A stretch of 64,000 nucleotides of DNA from JABDMH01 sp965223165. Its GTDB lineage: Bacteria > Bacteroidota > Bacteroidia > Chitinophagales > Saprospiraceae. The translations under genes and the position numbers were made by a program. The notes under the pieces were generated by a model that saw only the letters and a list, made by a program, of their open reading frames with translations, had not been told where the DNA came from and searched no databases. Each line of letters opens with the position of its first letter. Positions within the stretch are counted from its first letter, which is position 1. The stretch is taken from positions 434,001-498,000 of the forward strand of contig CBDCVQ010000018.1 in assembly GCA_965223165.1 (NCBI GenBank). The letters run 5' to 3'. Of the stretch, positions 34,256-43,097 are shown in pieces.

Positions 34256-35089
34256 ATGGCTAAGGGCTTATCGCTGCACATCGGACTTAATGCCATCGAC
34301 CCAAAACATTACGGCGGTTGGAAAGGAAAATTATTAGCTTGTGAAAATGACGCAAGAGCCATGCAAAAACTGGCCGAAAGGGCCGGTTTCAGGCCGACCA
34401 CGCTCCTAACCAGGCGGGCCACTCGAAAATCGGTGTTCAAACAGATCGAGAAAGCCGCCGAGAAATTGCGAAGTGGCGACTATTTTCTAATCACCTATGC
34501 CGGACACGGCAGCCAGATTAAGGACAAATCCGGCGATGAGGACGATGCGAAAGATGAAACCTGGTTACTGTACGACGCCCAGGTACTCGATGACGAGCTC
34601 CATCGCCAGTATGGCAAATTCAAAAAGGGGGTACGAATAATGATCGTCTCCGACAGTTGTCACAGTGGCACGATCTCCGGATTTGCCAAACCAACCAAGC
34701 TGACCAAAAAGGAGAGACGAAGGCTCAAACGATTGCGAAAGAAATACAGAGTCCGTTACATGGACCAAGGACAAGCCTATAAGACCTATCAGCAAAATCA
34801 GGCCTTCTACGACAAACTCTTGACATCGCTAAAGGATACGGAGGCAGATCAGGTGCAAGCCTCCATCCGATTATTGTCTGCAGCACAAGATCATCAGCTG
34901 GCTAGCGATGGCAGGAAGAACGGACTTTTCACAAGGCAGCTGCTTAAGACCTGGCGACGCGGTCGGTTTAACGGTGGCCTCAAGGATTTTCACAAACAAA
35001 TCAGACGACGATTATCGGGATACGATCAGGATCCAAACCTGCTCATCCACGGTCGCGTAGACAAGGGTGAGCGGCCGTTTGATATCTGA
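34256..35089 (+). CDS. Orthocaspase/metacaspase-like peptidase (C14 family)
   Basis: A 277-residue cytosolic protein with a caspase-haemoglobinase fold. It starts 'LSLHIGLNAIDPKHYGGW', like other bacterial metacaspase homologues. The catalytic His is H84 in 'FLITYAGHGSQ', and the Cys is C135 in 'IMIVSDSCHSGT'. The acidic 'GDEDDAKDETWLLYD' lies between them, as in metacaspases, where Asp sites bind the P1 Arg/Lys. There is no signal peptide and no fused sensor or repeat domain, so it is the minimal form. It lies 118 bases after purL and 129 bases before the creatininase gene. The physiological role is unknown. Confidence 0.9.
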   Translation: MAKGLSLHIGLNAIDPKHYGGWKGKLLACENDARAMQKLAERAGFRPTTLLTRRATRKSVFKQIEKAAEKLRSGDYFLITYAGHGSQIKDKSGDEDDAKDETWLLYDAQVLDDELHRQYGKFKKGVRIMIVSDSCHSGTISGFAKPTKLTKKERRRLKRLRKKYRVRYMDQGQAYKTYQQNQAFYDKLLTSLKDTEADQVQASIRLLSAAQDHQLASDGRKNGLFTRQLLKTWRRGRFNGGLKDFHKQIRRRLSGYDQDPNLLIHGRVDKGERPFDI

Positions 35090-35218
35090 CTTTTACTACC
35101 GCTCATTCGACGGCATCCATGGGTCAGAAAATGCGGTCACCAGGACGTGCTTTTTGATGGGCATGGTAGGAGCTTGTCGAGAAGGAACTTACCTTAGCGA
35201 TCTACCAATCCTAATGTC

Positions 35219-35971
35219 ATGATCTGGGACCAAATGACTACCCGCGAGATTGAATCTCTCAACCCCTCCACACCGGTATTGCTGCCCATTGCGGCGACCG
35301 AGCAACATGGTCCTCACCTGCCCTTGGCTACCGATCGGATGATCGGCGAGCATTTTGCCCAGCAGCTACATTTAAAGATACCGGAGCAGGTGCTTGTGCT
35401 GCCAGCGGTGGCCGTGGGATGCTCGAGTCATCATATGGCCTTCCCGGGTACCCTGACCGTCTCGCACGAGTCCTTTTCGGCGTATGTGCAAGAAATCATT
35501 GATGCGGTCTCCGACCATGGCTTCGAAAACATAGTGCTGCTCAACAGTCATGGAGGCAATCAAGGCATTGGACAGGTCATACTCGAAAGCTCCGGGCCCG
35601 ATCTCAACTCGCTCACCCTGGTCACCTGGTGGCACCTTGTCGCGGAGAACCTGCGCAAGATCACCACATCTGGTCCTGGAGGGGTGGGCCATGCAGGAGA
35701 ATTTGAAACTTCACTGATGATGTACTTTGCTCCTGAGCTGGTTCGAGAAGACCTTATTGCCCCGGGGCAGAATCAGGGCACCTACGCATGGGCGGAGGCC
35801 GACATGTTGCAGGGAGCAAGGGCAGCCATCTATCGATCCATGTACGAGATGACCCCGAATGGCGTATTTGGAGATCCAACCGCCGCATCAGCACGCAAAG
35901 GAGAGCAGATCAGCAATCTGGTGGTGCAGGCACTCAAGGTCGTAATCTTGGATCTGCTTAAAGGGTCGTAG
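35219..35971 (+). CDS. Creatininase-family amidohydrolase
   Basis: A 250-residue metal-dependent amidase. The motifs 'LLPIAATEQHGPHLPLATD' (Glu and His metal ligands), 'LLNSHGGNQG' and 'GGVGHAGEFETSLMM' give the expected metal-site residues E, H, D, H and E. Members include creatinine amidohydrolase, the riboflavin-pathway ArfB and mycofactocin MftE. No riboflavin, F420 or mycofactocin genes are nearby, so the substrate is left open. The 237-base gap downstream (35972-36208) shows no gene. Confidence 0.9.
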   Translation: MIWDQMTTREIESLNPSTPVLLPIAATEQHGPHLPLATDRMIGEHFAQQLHLKIPEQVLVLPAVAVGCSSHHMAFPGTLTVSHESFSAYVQEIIDAVSDHGFENIVLLNSHGGNQGIGQVILESSGPDLNSLTLVTWWHLVAENLRKITTSGPGGVGHAGEFETSLMMYFAPELVREDLIAPGQNQGTYAWAEADMLQGARAAIYRSMYEMTPNGVFGDPTAASARKGEQISNLVVQALKVVILDLLKGS

Positions 35972-36208
35972 GTCCAACAGATCTTTGAAGGGGTTCTTGC
36001 GGCCATCGCATTAGCAATAGCGCTGCGCTCAACTAGTTCCACCATTCACATCCTTCCAGGGGCAGACTTCCGAATGGCCTTTGGCCAAATTCAGCATCGG
36101 GTGTTGCCCATCCAGAGTCCAGATAATCATATTATTTATACATTATGCATATTTTTAATGTGATTCTTCAATTTTCCTTCATATTTGCGGGCTACTTTTG
36201 TTCGGTCT

Positions 36209-38404
36209 ATGAAAACAAGTTTGGCTCTTGCGCTCTTCTTCAGCCTTGCCTTTGGTACCTCCTACGCCACGGAGGATAGTGCACGTGTGACAGTGTTTAC
36301 GATCGAAGAATCGATCGTCATCGACGGTCATCTGGACGACGCTGCCTGGGCCAAGGCCACCGCGGCGAGCCCTTTCTGGCAATGGTTTCCCACCGACTCA
36401 GGGAGATCCCAGGCGAAGACCGAAATCTACATGCTGCGTGACGACGAGTACTTGTATGTGGCCGCGAAGTGTTACAGCAAGGGCGATGACTACATCATAC
36501 CCTCCCTTCGCAGAGATTTTCAAGCAGGCGGCAACGACAACGTCACCCTAATGTTTGATCCCTTTAACGATCGGCGTAATGCTTTTTTGTTTGGCCTCAA
36601 CCCATACGGCGTCAAGCGCGAAGCCATTGTCAGTGGTGGTGGGACTGGTAGCAATAGCTTCAACACTGCTTGGGACAACAAGTGGGAAGGAGCAGCCAAG
36701 ATTCATGACGGCTACTACATCTGTGAGTTTGCCATCCCGTTTAAGACCCTCCGATTTCTCGCGGGGGGACAAAAGTGGGGGTTCAACTGCTATCGATTTG
36801 ATACGCAATACAATGAATGGTCCGTGTGGACCCATGTGCCTCGAAATCAGTTCTTCTTCCGCTTAGGATTCATGGGCGATATGCTGTGGCAGGAACCACT
36901 CGAAAAAGCAGGATCAAATTTTGCCTTAATACCCTACGCCACTGCCGGGACCTCAAGAGATTACGAGGAGGGGCAGGGCGGGAGCACTTTCTTCGACATT
37001 GGGGGCGATGCCAAAGTGGCCATCACCTCCGGGATAAATCTGGACCTTACGGTCAATCCCGATTTTTCTCAAGTCGAGGTTGACGAACAGGTGACAAACC
37101 TGACCCGCTTCGAAGTATTCTTTCCTGAAAGGCGGCAGTTTTTCCTTGAAAACGCTGATCTCTTTGGCAGCTTCGGAGATCGAGATATCAATCCGTTTTT
37201 TTCCCGACGCATCGGCATCACCAGGGACACTACCACAGATTTGAACATACAAAACCCCATCTATGCCGGTGCCAGACTGAGTGGAAAGCTAACGGACAAG
37301 GTACGAGTGGGCCTACTCAACATGCAGGCAGCTCGCAGCCTGGAAAACGGCCTGCCTAGCTACAACTACAGCGTTGCTGCTGTCCAGCGGCAGATCAAAA
37401 GCAAATCTAACATCGGCGCGATCTTCGTCAATAAACAACACTTCTCCTCTACCCATAGCGAAGATCACGGCCGCTTTAATCGCGTGGTCGGCATGGATTA
37501 CAACCTGCTCTCTGAGGACAACGCCTGGGATGGCAAGGTCTTTTACCACCGCAGCTTTAGTGAAGTGCAGCAAGACGAAGCGTTTGCTCATGGAGCGTCC
37601 CTAGGGTATAACCATCGCAACATAGAAATCAACTGGGAACACTCGCTGGTCGGCGAAGGCTATGACGCTGAAGTTGGGTTTGTCCCACGCACCAACTACT
37701 TCCGCACCCAACCAGAGATCCAGATTCTTCTCTATCCCAAGCGCAGTAGCAAGATCATCAATCACGGTCCAGGGGTAGAGGTCAATACGCTGTGGACCCG
37801 AGGATTTGGCCGATCTGACGAAGAACTACAGTTTTATTGGAATTTCAGCTTCTCCGGCAACCAGCGCATGCGGGTCTGGATCTCCAAGATGTACACGTAT
37901 CTCTTTGATCCTTTCGATCCTACCCGTACGGATTCTGCCAAGCTGCCTGCCGATACCGAGTATCATGATGTGACCGTGGGCTTTTTCCACTCCACCGATC
38001 AACGCAAGAAGTTGAGCCTGCGCAGCATCGGACAATTTGGTGAATTCTTCGACGGCAGGCTTTATCAGCTGCGAGGCACCGCCACCTATCGATACCAGCC
38101 CTACGGTTCGATCGCTCTCAACTTTAATTTCAGCCGTGTCGAACTTGCCGCGCCCTATGCGTCTACCAATCTCGTGCTGCTGGGACCACGAATTGACTTC
38201 ACCTTCAGTAAGAAGTTGTTTCTCACGACCTTCCTCCAATTCAACAATCAGGTGGAAAACCTCAACATCAACGCCCGGCTCCAATGGCGATACAAGCCTG
38301 TCTCCGATCTCTACATCGTCTACACCGACAACTACGACACCCACAATTTTGCCATCCGAAATCGCGCGCTGGTGGCAAAAGTCACTTACTGGCTGAATAC
38401 GTGA
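36209..38404 (+). CDS. CBM9-like/DUF5916 outer-membrane protein
   Basis: A 731-residue exported protein. The ATG at 36209 starts a signal peptide, MKTSLALALFFSLAFGTSYA; the frame extends back only to a TTG at 36185. A CBM9-like beta-sandwich occupies about residues 30-220 ('IDGHLDDAAWAKA', 'YLYVAAKCY', 'FEIAIPFKTLRF'-like core). A DUF5916 beta-barrel follows ('LTVNPDFSQVEVDEQVTNL', 'PERRQFFLENADLF', 'NPFFSRRIGI') and runs to the end ('RALVAKVTYWL'). It is a paralogue of the truncated protein at the start of the window. TACTTTTG at 36193-36200 matches the Bacteroidota -7 box but is too close to the ATG to be certain. The function of the family is not established. Confidence 0.88.
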   Translation: MKTSLALALFFSLAFGTSYATEDSARVTVFTIEESIVIDGHLDDAAWAKATAASPFWQWFPTDSGRSQAKTEIYMLRDDEYLYVAAKCYSKGDDYIIPSLRRDFQAGGNDNVTLMFDPFNDRRNAFLFGLNPYGVKREAIVSGGGTGSNSFNTAWDNKWEGAAKIHDGYYICEFAIPFKTLRFLAGGQKWGFNCYRFDTQYNEWSVWTHVPRNQFFFRLGFMGDMLWQEPLEKAGSNFALIPYATAGTSRDYEEGQGGSTFFDIGGDAKVAITSGINLDLTVNPDFSQVEVDEQVTNLTRFEVFFPERRQFFLENADLFGSFGDRDINPFFSRRIGITRDTTTDLNIQNPIYAGARLSGKLTDKVRVGLLNMQAARSLENGLPSYNYSVAAVQRQIKSKSNIGAIFVNKQHFSSTHSEDHGRFNRVVGMDYNLLSEDNAWDGKVFYHRSFSEVQQDEAFAHGASLGYNHRNIEINWEHSLVGEGYDAEVGFVPRTNYFRTQPEIQILLYPKRSSKIINHGPGVEVNTLWTRGFGRSDEELQFYWNFSFSGNQRMRVWISKMYTYLFDPFDPTRTDSAKLPADTEYHDVTVGFFHSTDQRKKLSLRSIGQFGEFFDGRLYQLRGTATYRYQPYGSIALNFNFSRVELAAPYASTNLVLLGPRIDFTFSKKLFLTTFLQFNNQVENLNINARLQWRYKPVSDLYIVYTDNYDTHNFAIRNRALVAKVTYWLNT

Positions 38405-38410
38405 GGGGAA

Positions 38411-38486
38411 GGTCTTTTGGTCTTATGGTCTTATGGTCTTATGGTTTTATGGTTTTATGGTTTTATGGTGTGCTGGTGTTTTGGTA
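38411..38486. repeat. 8-bp tandem array GTCTTATG/GTTTTATG
   Basis: Six or so copies of GTCTTATG, changing to GTTTTATG, start seven bases after the DUF5916 stop codon and fade into GTGTGCTGGTGTTTTGG. There is no coding potential beyond repeat-made frames. Confidence 0.9.
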
Positions 38487-38572
38487 ATGGGTGGCTCGCC
38501 GATCTTTGCCGCCACATGGGCCACCCGCAGCTCGCCGATCCGTCACCTTCAACGCTTTTTATGAGAGGACAC
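38486..38572. repeat. 87-bp duplicated segment, left copy
   Basis: AATGGGTGGCTCGCCGATC through TATGAGAGGACAC is repeated at 39106-39193 with two small differences (one extra C and one A/G change). It stands between the 8-bp array and the first 7-bp array. Its internal GGGTGGCTCGCCGATC and CCACCCGCAGCTCGCCGATC parts are themselves near-inverted copies. Confidence 0.9.
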
Positions 38573-39244
38573 ACCGTCATCCGTCAACCGTCCACCGTCC
38601 ACCGTCCACCGTCCTCCGTCCACCGTCCACCGTCCTCCGTCCACCGTCCACCGTCCTCCGTCCACCGTCCACCGTCCTCCGTCCACCGTCCACCGTCCTC
38701 CGTCCACCGTCCACCGTCCACCGTCCACCGTCCACCGTCCTCCGTCCACCGTCCACCGTCCGGGACGAAATCACAATCTTCCAATCAAAATCTATCAATC
38801 ACAATCAAGAATGCTGGGTTCGTGACCAGCACAGGGCTAAGTTTTCTTTCGAGTTTCATAGATCACCGTTCGCGAGCTCGCCACCCCTGTCATCCGTCAT
38901 CCGTCATCCGTCTACCGTCTACCGTCCACCGTCCACCGTCCACCGTCCACCGTCCACCGTCAACCGTCCACCGTCCACCGTCCTCCGTCCACCGTCAACC
39001 GTCCACCGTCCACCGTCCTCCGTCCACCGTCAACCGTCCACCGTCAACCGTCAACCGTCCACCGTCCACCGTCCACCGTCTACCGTCCACCGTCCTCCGT
39101 CCTCCAATGGGTGGCTCGCCGATCCTTTGCCGCCGCATGGGCCACCCGCAGCTCGCCGATCCGTCACCTTCAACGCTTTTTATGAGAGGACACCCCTGTC
39201 AACCGTCAACCGTCAACCGTCAACCGTCCACCGTCTACCGTCTC
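38573..39244. repeat. Minisatellite block of CCGTCCA-type 7-mers (three arrays)
   Basis: Three arrays occupy 38573-38761, 38887-39105 and 39195-39244, about 460 bases in all. The 7-base unit is CCGTCCA with CCGTCCT, CCGTCAA, CCGTCTA and CCGTCAT variants. In the first array they form a 21-base higher-order unit (CCA, CCA, CCT endings in turn). A spacer at 38762-38886 holds non-repetitive sequence with the palindrome GCGAGCTCGC, and the right 87-bp copy separates arrays 2 and 3. Open frames across the block on both strands (repeating 'STVHRPP' or 'DGGRWTV') are products of the repeat and not genes. Confidence 0.95.
39106..39193. repeat. 87-bp duplicated segment, right copy
   Basis: Near-identical to 38486-38572, in the same orientation, 620 bases apart. 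It is followed directly by a short CCGTCAA array that ends three bases before the stop codon of the AI-2E-family gene. Confidence 0.9.
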
Positions 39245-39247
39245 TTG

Positions 39248-40288
39248 TCATCCCGGCTCACTCAACTCCGGGCCCATCACAAAATGTAGGGGACGCATGG
39301 CGACAAAGTGACGGCAAACGATACGAATAATGGCTGCCACCGGAATCGCCAGTACCACCCCCGACAGACCCCAGACAAAGGCACCGACCACCAGCGAGAT
39401 GATCGCCACGAGCGGATTCAGGCTGACCTGATCGCCCACGATCTTCGGGGTGATGAAGTTGCCTTCGATGAATTGAATCGATGAAAACAGCAGTACGACC
39501 AACAAGGGGGGAAGCCAGCTACTGCTGACGGCAATGGCATAAATAAAGGGCAGGGCCCCGCCAAGCAGCGTGCCAAGGTAAGGAATCAGGGCAAGCAGCG
39601 AGGCTAGGACTCCCCATAAAACCGGGTAATCAATGCCGATCAGGAAAAGACCCAGGCTATTGAGCACCGCCAGAATGCCCATGACCTTTAGCATGCCGAT
39701 CAGGTATTTCTCGATCATAAAGCGGATCTCGGACAGAATCTTGCGCCAGGTGCCGTCCGGCGAACTCGTCAGCATCAGCGCCCACTTCCTCAGCCCATGT
39801 TGGTAGAGTAGTAAGAACAGCAGATAGATAAAGGTCAGTACGAAGCTACTGAAGGTGGCCGTCGACTCCGAGATGCCGATCTTCAGCAACTCCACCGGTT
39901 GCTCCAGTATCGTTGTGCTGTTGCTTTCGATCCACTTGTCGACATCGATATTGGCAAACCACTTTTGTTCGCTGATCCAGACAAAGACTTCGTTCAACCC
40001 ATCCTGCAAGCGACCACCTATCGAAGGAAGGCTCTGGATGACTTCCGTAATTTGGATCCAGAAGAAGATCACCACCAATGACAAAGGCAGGATCACGGTC
40101 AATATAGTGAGCAAGACCCCGGCGAATTTGTTGCGTACCAGGTGCAACCAACGCCGGTGCAAGGGCAGCAAAATGACAAATAAGAGGGTAGCAAAAACGA
40201 GCGGCACAAGCACGGGCTTGGCTACAATCAACACATACACTGTGAGGATCAGCGCAACTAAGACGCGAATGTATTTTTGGAGTCCCAT
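39248..40288 (-). CDS. AI-2E family transporter (PerM/TqsA-like membrane protein)
   Basis: A 346-residue polytopic inner-membrane protein. 'VLVPLVFATLLFVILLPLHR' near the start and 'NSLGLFLIGIDYPVLWGVLA', then 'LIPYLGTLLGGALPF', then 'FIEGNFITPKIVGDQVSLNP' and 'GLSGVVLAIPVAAIIR', are the conserved segments of the family. Members export autoinducer-2 or act as Na+/H+ or other exchangers; most are uncharacterised. The stop codon lies three bases from the end of the minisatellite array, so the gene's 3' end is in direct contact with the repeat. Open frames on the opposite strand and at 39846-40451 are shadows. Confidence 0.92.
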   Translation of the reverse strand: MGLQKYIRVLVALILTVYVLIVAKPVLVPLVFATLLFVILLPLHRRWLHLVRNKFAGVLLTILTVILPLSLVVIFFWIQITEVIQSLPSIGGRLQDGLNEVFVWISEQKWFANIDVDKWIESNSTTILEQPVELLKIGISESTATFSSFVLTFIYLLFLLLYQHGLRKWALMLTSSPDGTWRKILSEIRFMIEKYLIGMLKVMGILAVLNSLGLFLIGIDYPVLWGVLASLLALIPYLGTLLGGALPFIYAIAVSSSWLPPLLVVLLFSSIQFIEGNFITPKIVGDQVSLNPLVAIISLVVGAFVWGLSGVVLAIPVAAIIRIVCRHFVAMRPLHFVMGPELSEPG

Positions 40289-40699
40289 GTTCTAAACCAG
40301 CCCGGCCCCAAATTACACAAAAATGGGCGAGCCCCATCAAGCACAAGGACCAGCCAGCCCCTTCAAAGCGACCCTCCACAAGGCGGCTCTCCAAGGATGT
40401 CCAGATGTCGCCGCTGAGGCAATGCCGGCCATCATCACGTCCCCTGGTCACTGGCCTACCCTACTGTCCATTGCTAATTTGTTTATCACCCGACTGACCA
40501 TCAACGGGGAGATGTGCCAGGCTCATCCGGTCGTAGACCCTACCCGATGGCTAGACCACATATTTTACACATGGCAGACCTGGTGCCGCTTCCACCACAG
40601 TGTGTGCGCACACACATCGAGCGATATATGATGTTCTCAACAAAAAATGTCCTAATTTTAGGGCTCCTACTATCCATTCACTTAAATCACAGAAATCTT
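40289..40699. other. Gene-free stretch before the oxidoreductase cluster
   Basis: No frame here has a domain or convincing start. It must hold the promoters of the divergent AI-2E and Gfo/Idh/MocA genes. The only notable structure is the palindrome at 40600-40615. Confidence 0.5.
40600..40615. promoter_or_regulatory. Perfect 16-bp palindrome GTGTGTGCGCACACAC
   Basis: A perfect dyad of alternating purine and pyrimidine, 85 bases upstream of the chosen start at 40700. It could be an operator for the following sugar gene cluster, or simply a Z-DNA-prone repeat. Confidence 0.4.
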
Positions 40700-42004
40700 A
40701 TGCTATCAACCAGCAACAATAGTGGAAGAAGAGAATTTGTAAAAAAAACCGGTTCGGCCCTTCTTGGCAGCACCCTAGCCTTCCATGTGGCTAAGGCATC
40801 CAATCACCCTTTTGCCCTCAATAGCGACACCCTCAAAGTGGGACTCATTGGATGCGGAGGCCGTGGTACCGGTGCCGCTCTCCAGGCGACCAAGGCCGAT
40901 CCGAATGTCGTGCTCACCGCTATGGCAGACATCTTCGAAGATCGACTCCAAGAGTCACATAATTCGTTGATGCAAGAGAATCCGACTAAGATCAAGGTGG
41001 AGAAGGACCATATGTTTGTTGGTTTTGACTCGTACAAGAAGGTCCTGGCCTCAGACGTGGACGTCGTACTTCTAGCCACGCCTCCTTCCTTCAGGCCTGG
41101 ACACCTTGAGGCAGCTGTGGCGGCAGGTAAGCACATTTTCTGTGAGAAACCGGTGGCCGTCGATGCGCCAGGCATTCGACGGGTGTTGGAGACGGCCAAA
41201 ATGGCCAAGCAAAAAGGTCTGGCGCTGATGTCCGGCTTTTGCTGGAGGCACGACGATCCAAAAAACGCCACATACGATCGACTATTGGATGGAGCTATCG
41301 GAGACATCCACACCGTATACAACACATATAACACAGGTGCTCTGTGGTACCGAGACAGACAGCCCTCCTGGACCGACTTCGAGACCACCATGCGCAACTG
41401 GTTGTACTTCACTTGGCTCTCGGGAGATCACATCGCCGAGCAGGCGGTACACAGCCTGGACCTGATGGCCTGGGCATTTGGCGATATCTTGCCAGTAAGC
41501 GCCTCCGGCACCGGCGGCCGTCAAAGTCGTACCGAGGATCAGTTTGGAAATGTGTTTGATCACTTTGCCATTGTATTTGACTATCCCGACGGACGAAAGG
41601 GTTTTCACTTTAGCCGCCAACAAAAGGGATGTTCCAGAGCCTACGGCCTAGACATACTGGGTAGCAAGGGCAAATGCAACATCCACGTGTCCAACAATCA
41701 CCACATCATGGGCAAGAAGGAATGGAAGTGGAAGGGCGAGCGAAACAACATGTATCAGACCGAACACGACACCTTGTTTGCCTCCATTCGATCGGGTAAG
41801 CCATTTAACGATGGGGTACGTATGGCCAACAGCACCATGCTAGCGATCATGGGACGAATGGTAGCGTATACCGGTCAAACACTCACCTGGGAAGAGGCGC
41901 TCAACTCACAGGAAACACTTGGTCCTCCGCTGGATGACTTCAAGTGGGATATGAACTGGGCGATGAAACCAGTGGCTCAGCCGGGCATCACAAAATTTGC
42001 CTAA
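40700..42004 (+). CDS. Tat-exported Gfo/Idh/MocA family oxidoreductase
   Basis: A 434-residue NAD(P)-dependent sugar oxidoreductase. The ATG at 40700 gives a twin-arginine signal (SGRREFVKKTGSALLGSTLA); longer starts back to 40514 add unrelated sequence. The Rossmann motif is 'KVGLIGCGGRGTGAALQA', the family Lys is in 'HIFCEKPVAVDAPGIRRVLE', and the C-terminal half starts 'KGLALMSGFCWRHD'. Exported members usually carry their cofactor tightly bound, as in glucose-fructose oxidoreductase. It is followed after 3 bases by a sugar isomerase/epimerase-type gene, so the two are co-expressed. The sugar is unknown. Confidence 0.9.
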   Translation: MLSTSNNSGRREFVKKTGSALLGSTLAFHVAKASNHPFALNSDTLKVGLIGCGGRGTGAALQATKADPNVVLTAMADIFEDRLQESHNSLMQENPTKIKVEKDHMFVGFDSYKKVLASDVDVVLLATPPSFRPGHLEAAVAAGKHIFCEKPVAVDAPGIRRVLETAKMAKQKGLALMSGFCWRHDDPKNATYDRLLDGAIGDIHTVYNTYNTGALWYRDRQPSWTDFETTMRNWLYFTWLSGDHIAEQAVHSLDLMAWAFGDILPVSASGTGGRQSRTEDQFGNVFDHFAIVFDYPDGRKGFHFSRQQKGCSRAYGLDILGSKGKCNIHVSNNHHIMGKKEWKWKGERNNMYQTEHDTLFASIRSGKPFNDGVRMANSTMLAIMGRMVAYTGQTLTWEEALNSQETLGPPLDDFKWDMNWAMKPVAQPGITKFA

Positions 42005-42007
42005 ACC

Positions 42008-42916
42008 GTGAAAAGAAGATCCTTTATCAGGTACTCGACCGGAGCTGCCATGCTCGTGGGCACCGGCGGCCTGGCAGCCTACGGAAACACGATGGCCTCG
42101 ACGCTGGAGGGGCAACCACTGCATAAGAAGAGCCTCAAATTTGGTATGATCAAGGAGGATTTGTCCGTGTTGGACAAATTCAAGCTGGTGCAGGACCTGG
42201 GCTTTGATGGCATCGAGCTAGACAGCCCTAACGAGTTGGAGGAGAAGCAGATTCTAGAGGCAAGAGACAAGACGGGGTTGGTCATCCCCGGGGTGGTGAA
42301 TTCCAAGCATTGGAAGTTCCCCATGTCTGACCCCGACCCAGAGACGCGGGCAGTCTGCACCGAGTCCATGAAAGACGCATTGCATAAGTGCAAGCTTTAT
42401 GGGGGTACCACCGTCCTATTGGTGCCGGCCGTGGTCAATGACAAGGTCTCCTATGTGGATGCCTGGAATCGATCCACCGAAGAGATTAAGAAAGTCCTTC
42501 CGGTGGCCAAGGAAACGGGCATTAAGATCGCGATCGAAAACGTCTGGAACAATTTCCTCCTGAGTCCGATGGAGGCAGCCCGCTACATTGACCAATTTGA
42601 AAGTGACATGATCGGCTGGTACATGGACATCGGCAATGTGGTACGTTATGGTTGGCCCGACCAGTGGATCCGTACCTTAGGAAAGCGGATCATCAAGGTG
42701 GACATCAAGGATTACAGCCGAAAGAAACAGCAGGAAGAAGGGATCTGGAAAGGCTTTCAGGTCAAACTGGGTGATGGAGACGCCAACTGGGAGGCAGTGA
42801 ATGAAGCCTTGAAGGAGGTAGGCTACTCCGGCTGGGGCTCCGCCGAGGTTTCGGGGGGAGACCGCGAACGGCTGAAGGAGATTTCCCAGCGGATGGACAA
42901 GATCTATTCGCTGTAG
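42008..42916 (+). CDS. Sugar phosphate isomerase/epimerase-like TIM barrel protein, Tat-exported
   Basis: A 302-residue AP endonuclease-2/xylose-isomerase-fold protein. It starts with GTG at 42008, three bases after the previous stop, and has a twin-arginine leader (KRRSFIRYSTGAAMLVGTGG). Barrel strands with metal ligands are seen in 'QDLGFDGIELDSPNELEE', 'IKIAIENVWNNFLLSP', 'MIGWYMDIGNVVRYG', 'IIKVDIKDY' and 'WGSAEVSGGD'. These give the usual Glu, Asp, His-region and Glu set. 3-ketosugar epimerases and hydrolases of this fold often pair with Gfo/Idh/MocA enzymes. The exact reaction is not determinable. Confidence 0.88.
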   Translation: MKRRSFIRYSTGAAMLVGTGGLAAYGNTMASTLEGQPLHKKSLKFGMIKEDLSVLDKFKLVQDLGFDGIELDSPNELEEKQILEARDKTGLVIPGVVNSKHWKFPMSDPDPETRAVCTESMKDALHKCKLYGGTTVLLVPAVVNDKVSYVDAWNRSTEEIKKVLPVAKETGIKIAIENVWNNFLLSPMEAARYIDQFESDMIGWYMDIGNVVRYGWPDQWIRTLGKRIIKVDIKDYSRKKQQEEGIWKGFQVKLGDGDANWEAVNEALKEVGYSGWGSAEVSGGDRERLKEISQRMDKIYSL

Positions 42917-42957
42917 CACCCAGTAGGAGGACCACTTCAGTCATTAGATCTGCTGTT

Positions 42958-43012
42958 GGGACCGTGGCATAGTGGTCCCCCAGGATGAGATCTCATGTGC
43001 ATTCGAGTGCAC
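42958..43012. other. Two small hairpins in the 181-base gap
   Basis: GGGACC (42958-42963) pairs with GGTCCC (42974-42979) over a 10-base loop, and GTGCATTCGAGTGCAC (42997-43012) is a near-perfect dyad. There is no T-run after either, so they are not convincing terminators. They may regulate the following SGNH gene. Confidence 0.3.
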
Positions 43013-43097
43013 CTTAGGATTGTTGCTCCCATACCGGTATCTCCTCTTGTGATTTGGTGCAAGTCTCTTAACTTAAGGACAAACAAAACCAAGTGTC

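Noticed and set aside
36193..36200. TACTTTTG as the promoter of the DUF5916 gene
   Set aside because: It matches the -7 consensus but lies only eight bases before the ATG and lacks a -33 TTG at the right distance.
38573..39244. CRISPR array
   Set aside because: Units are 7 bases long without unique spacers, and there are no cas genes.
38417..39330. Long open frames on both strands rich in 'STVHRPP' or 'DGGRWTV'
   Set aside because: They are read-through of 7-bp repeats in several frames, with no non-repeat domain, so not genes.
39846..40451. 201-residue minus frame overlapping the AI-2E gene
   Set aside because: Shadow of the transporter gene in another frame.
40323..40631. 102-residue plus frame upstream of the oxidoreductase gene
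   Set aside because: Composition does not look like protein, no domain, and it overlaps the palindrome and the promoter region.
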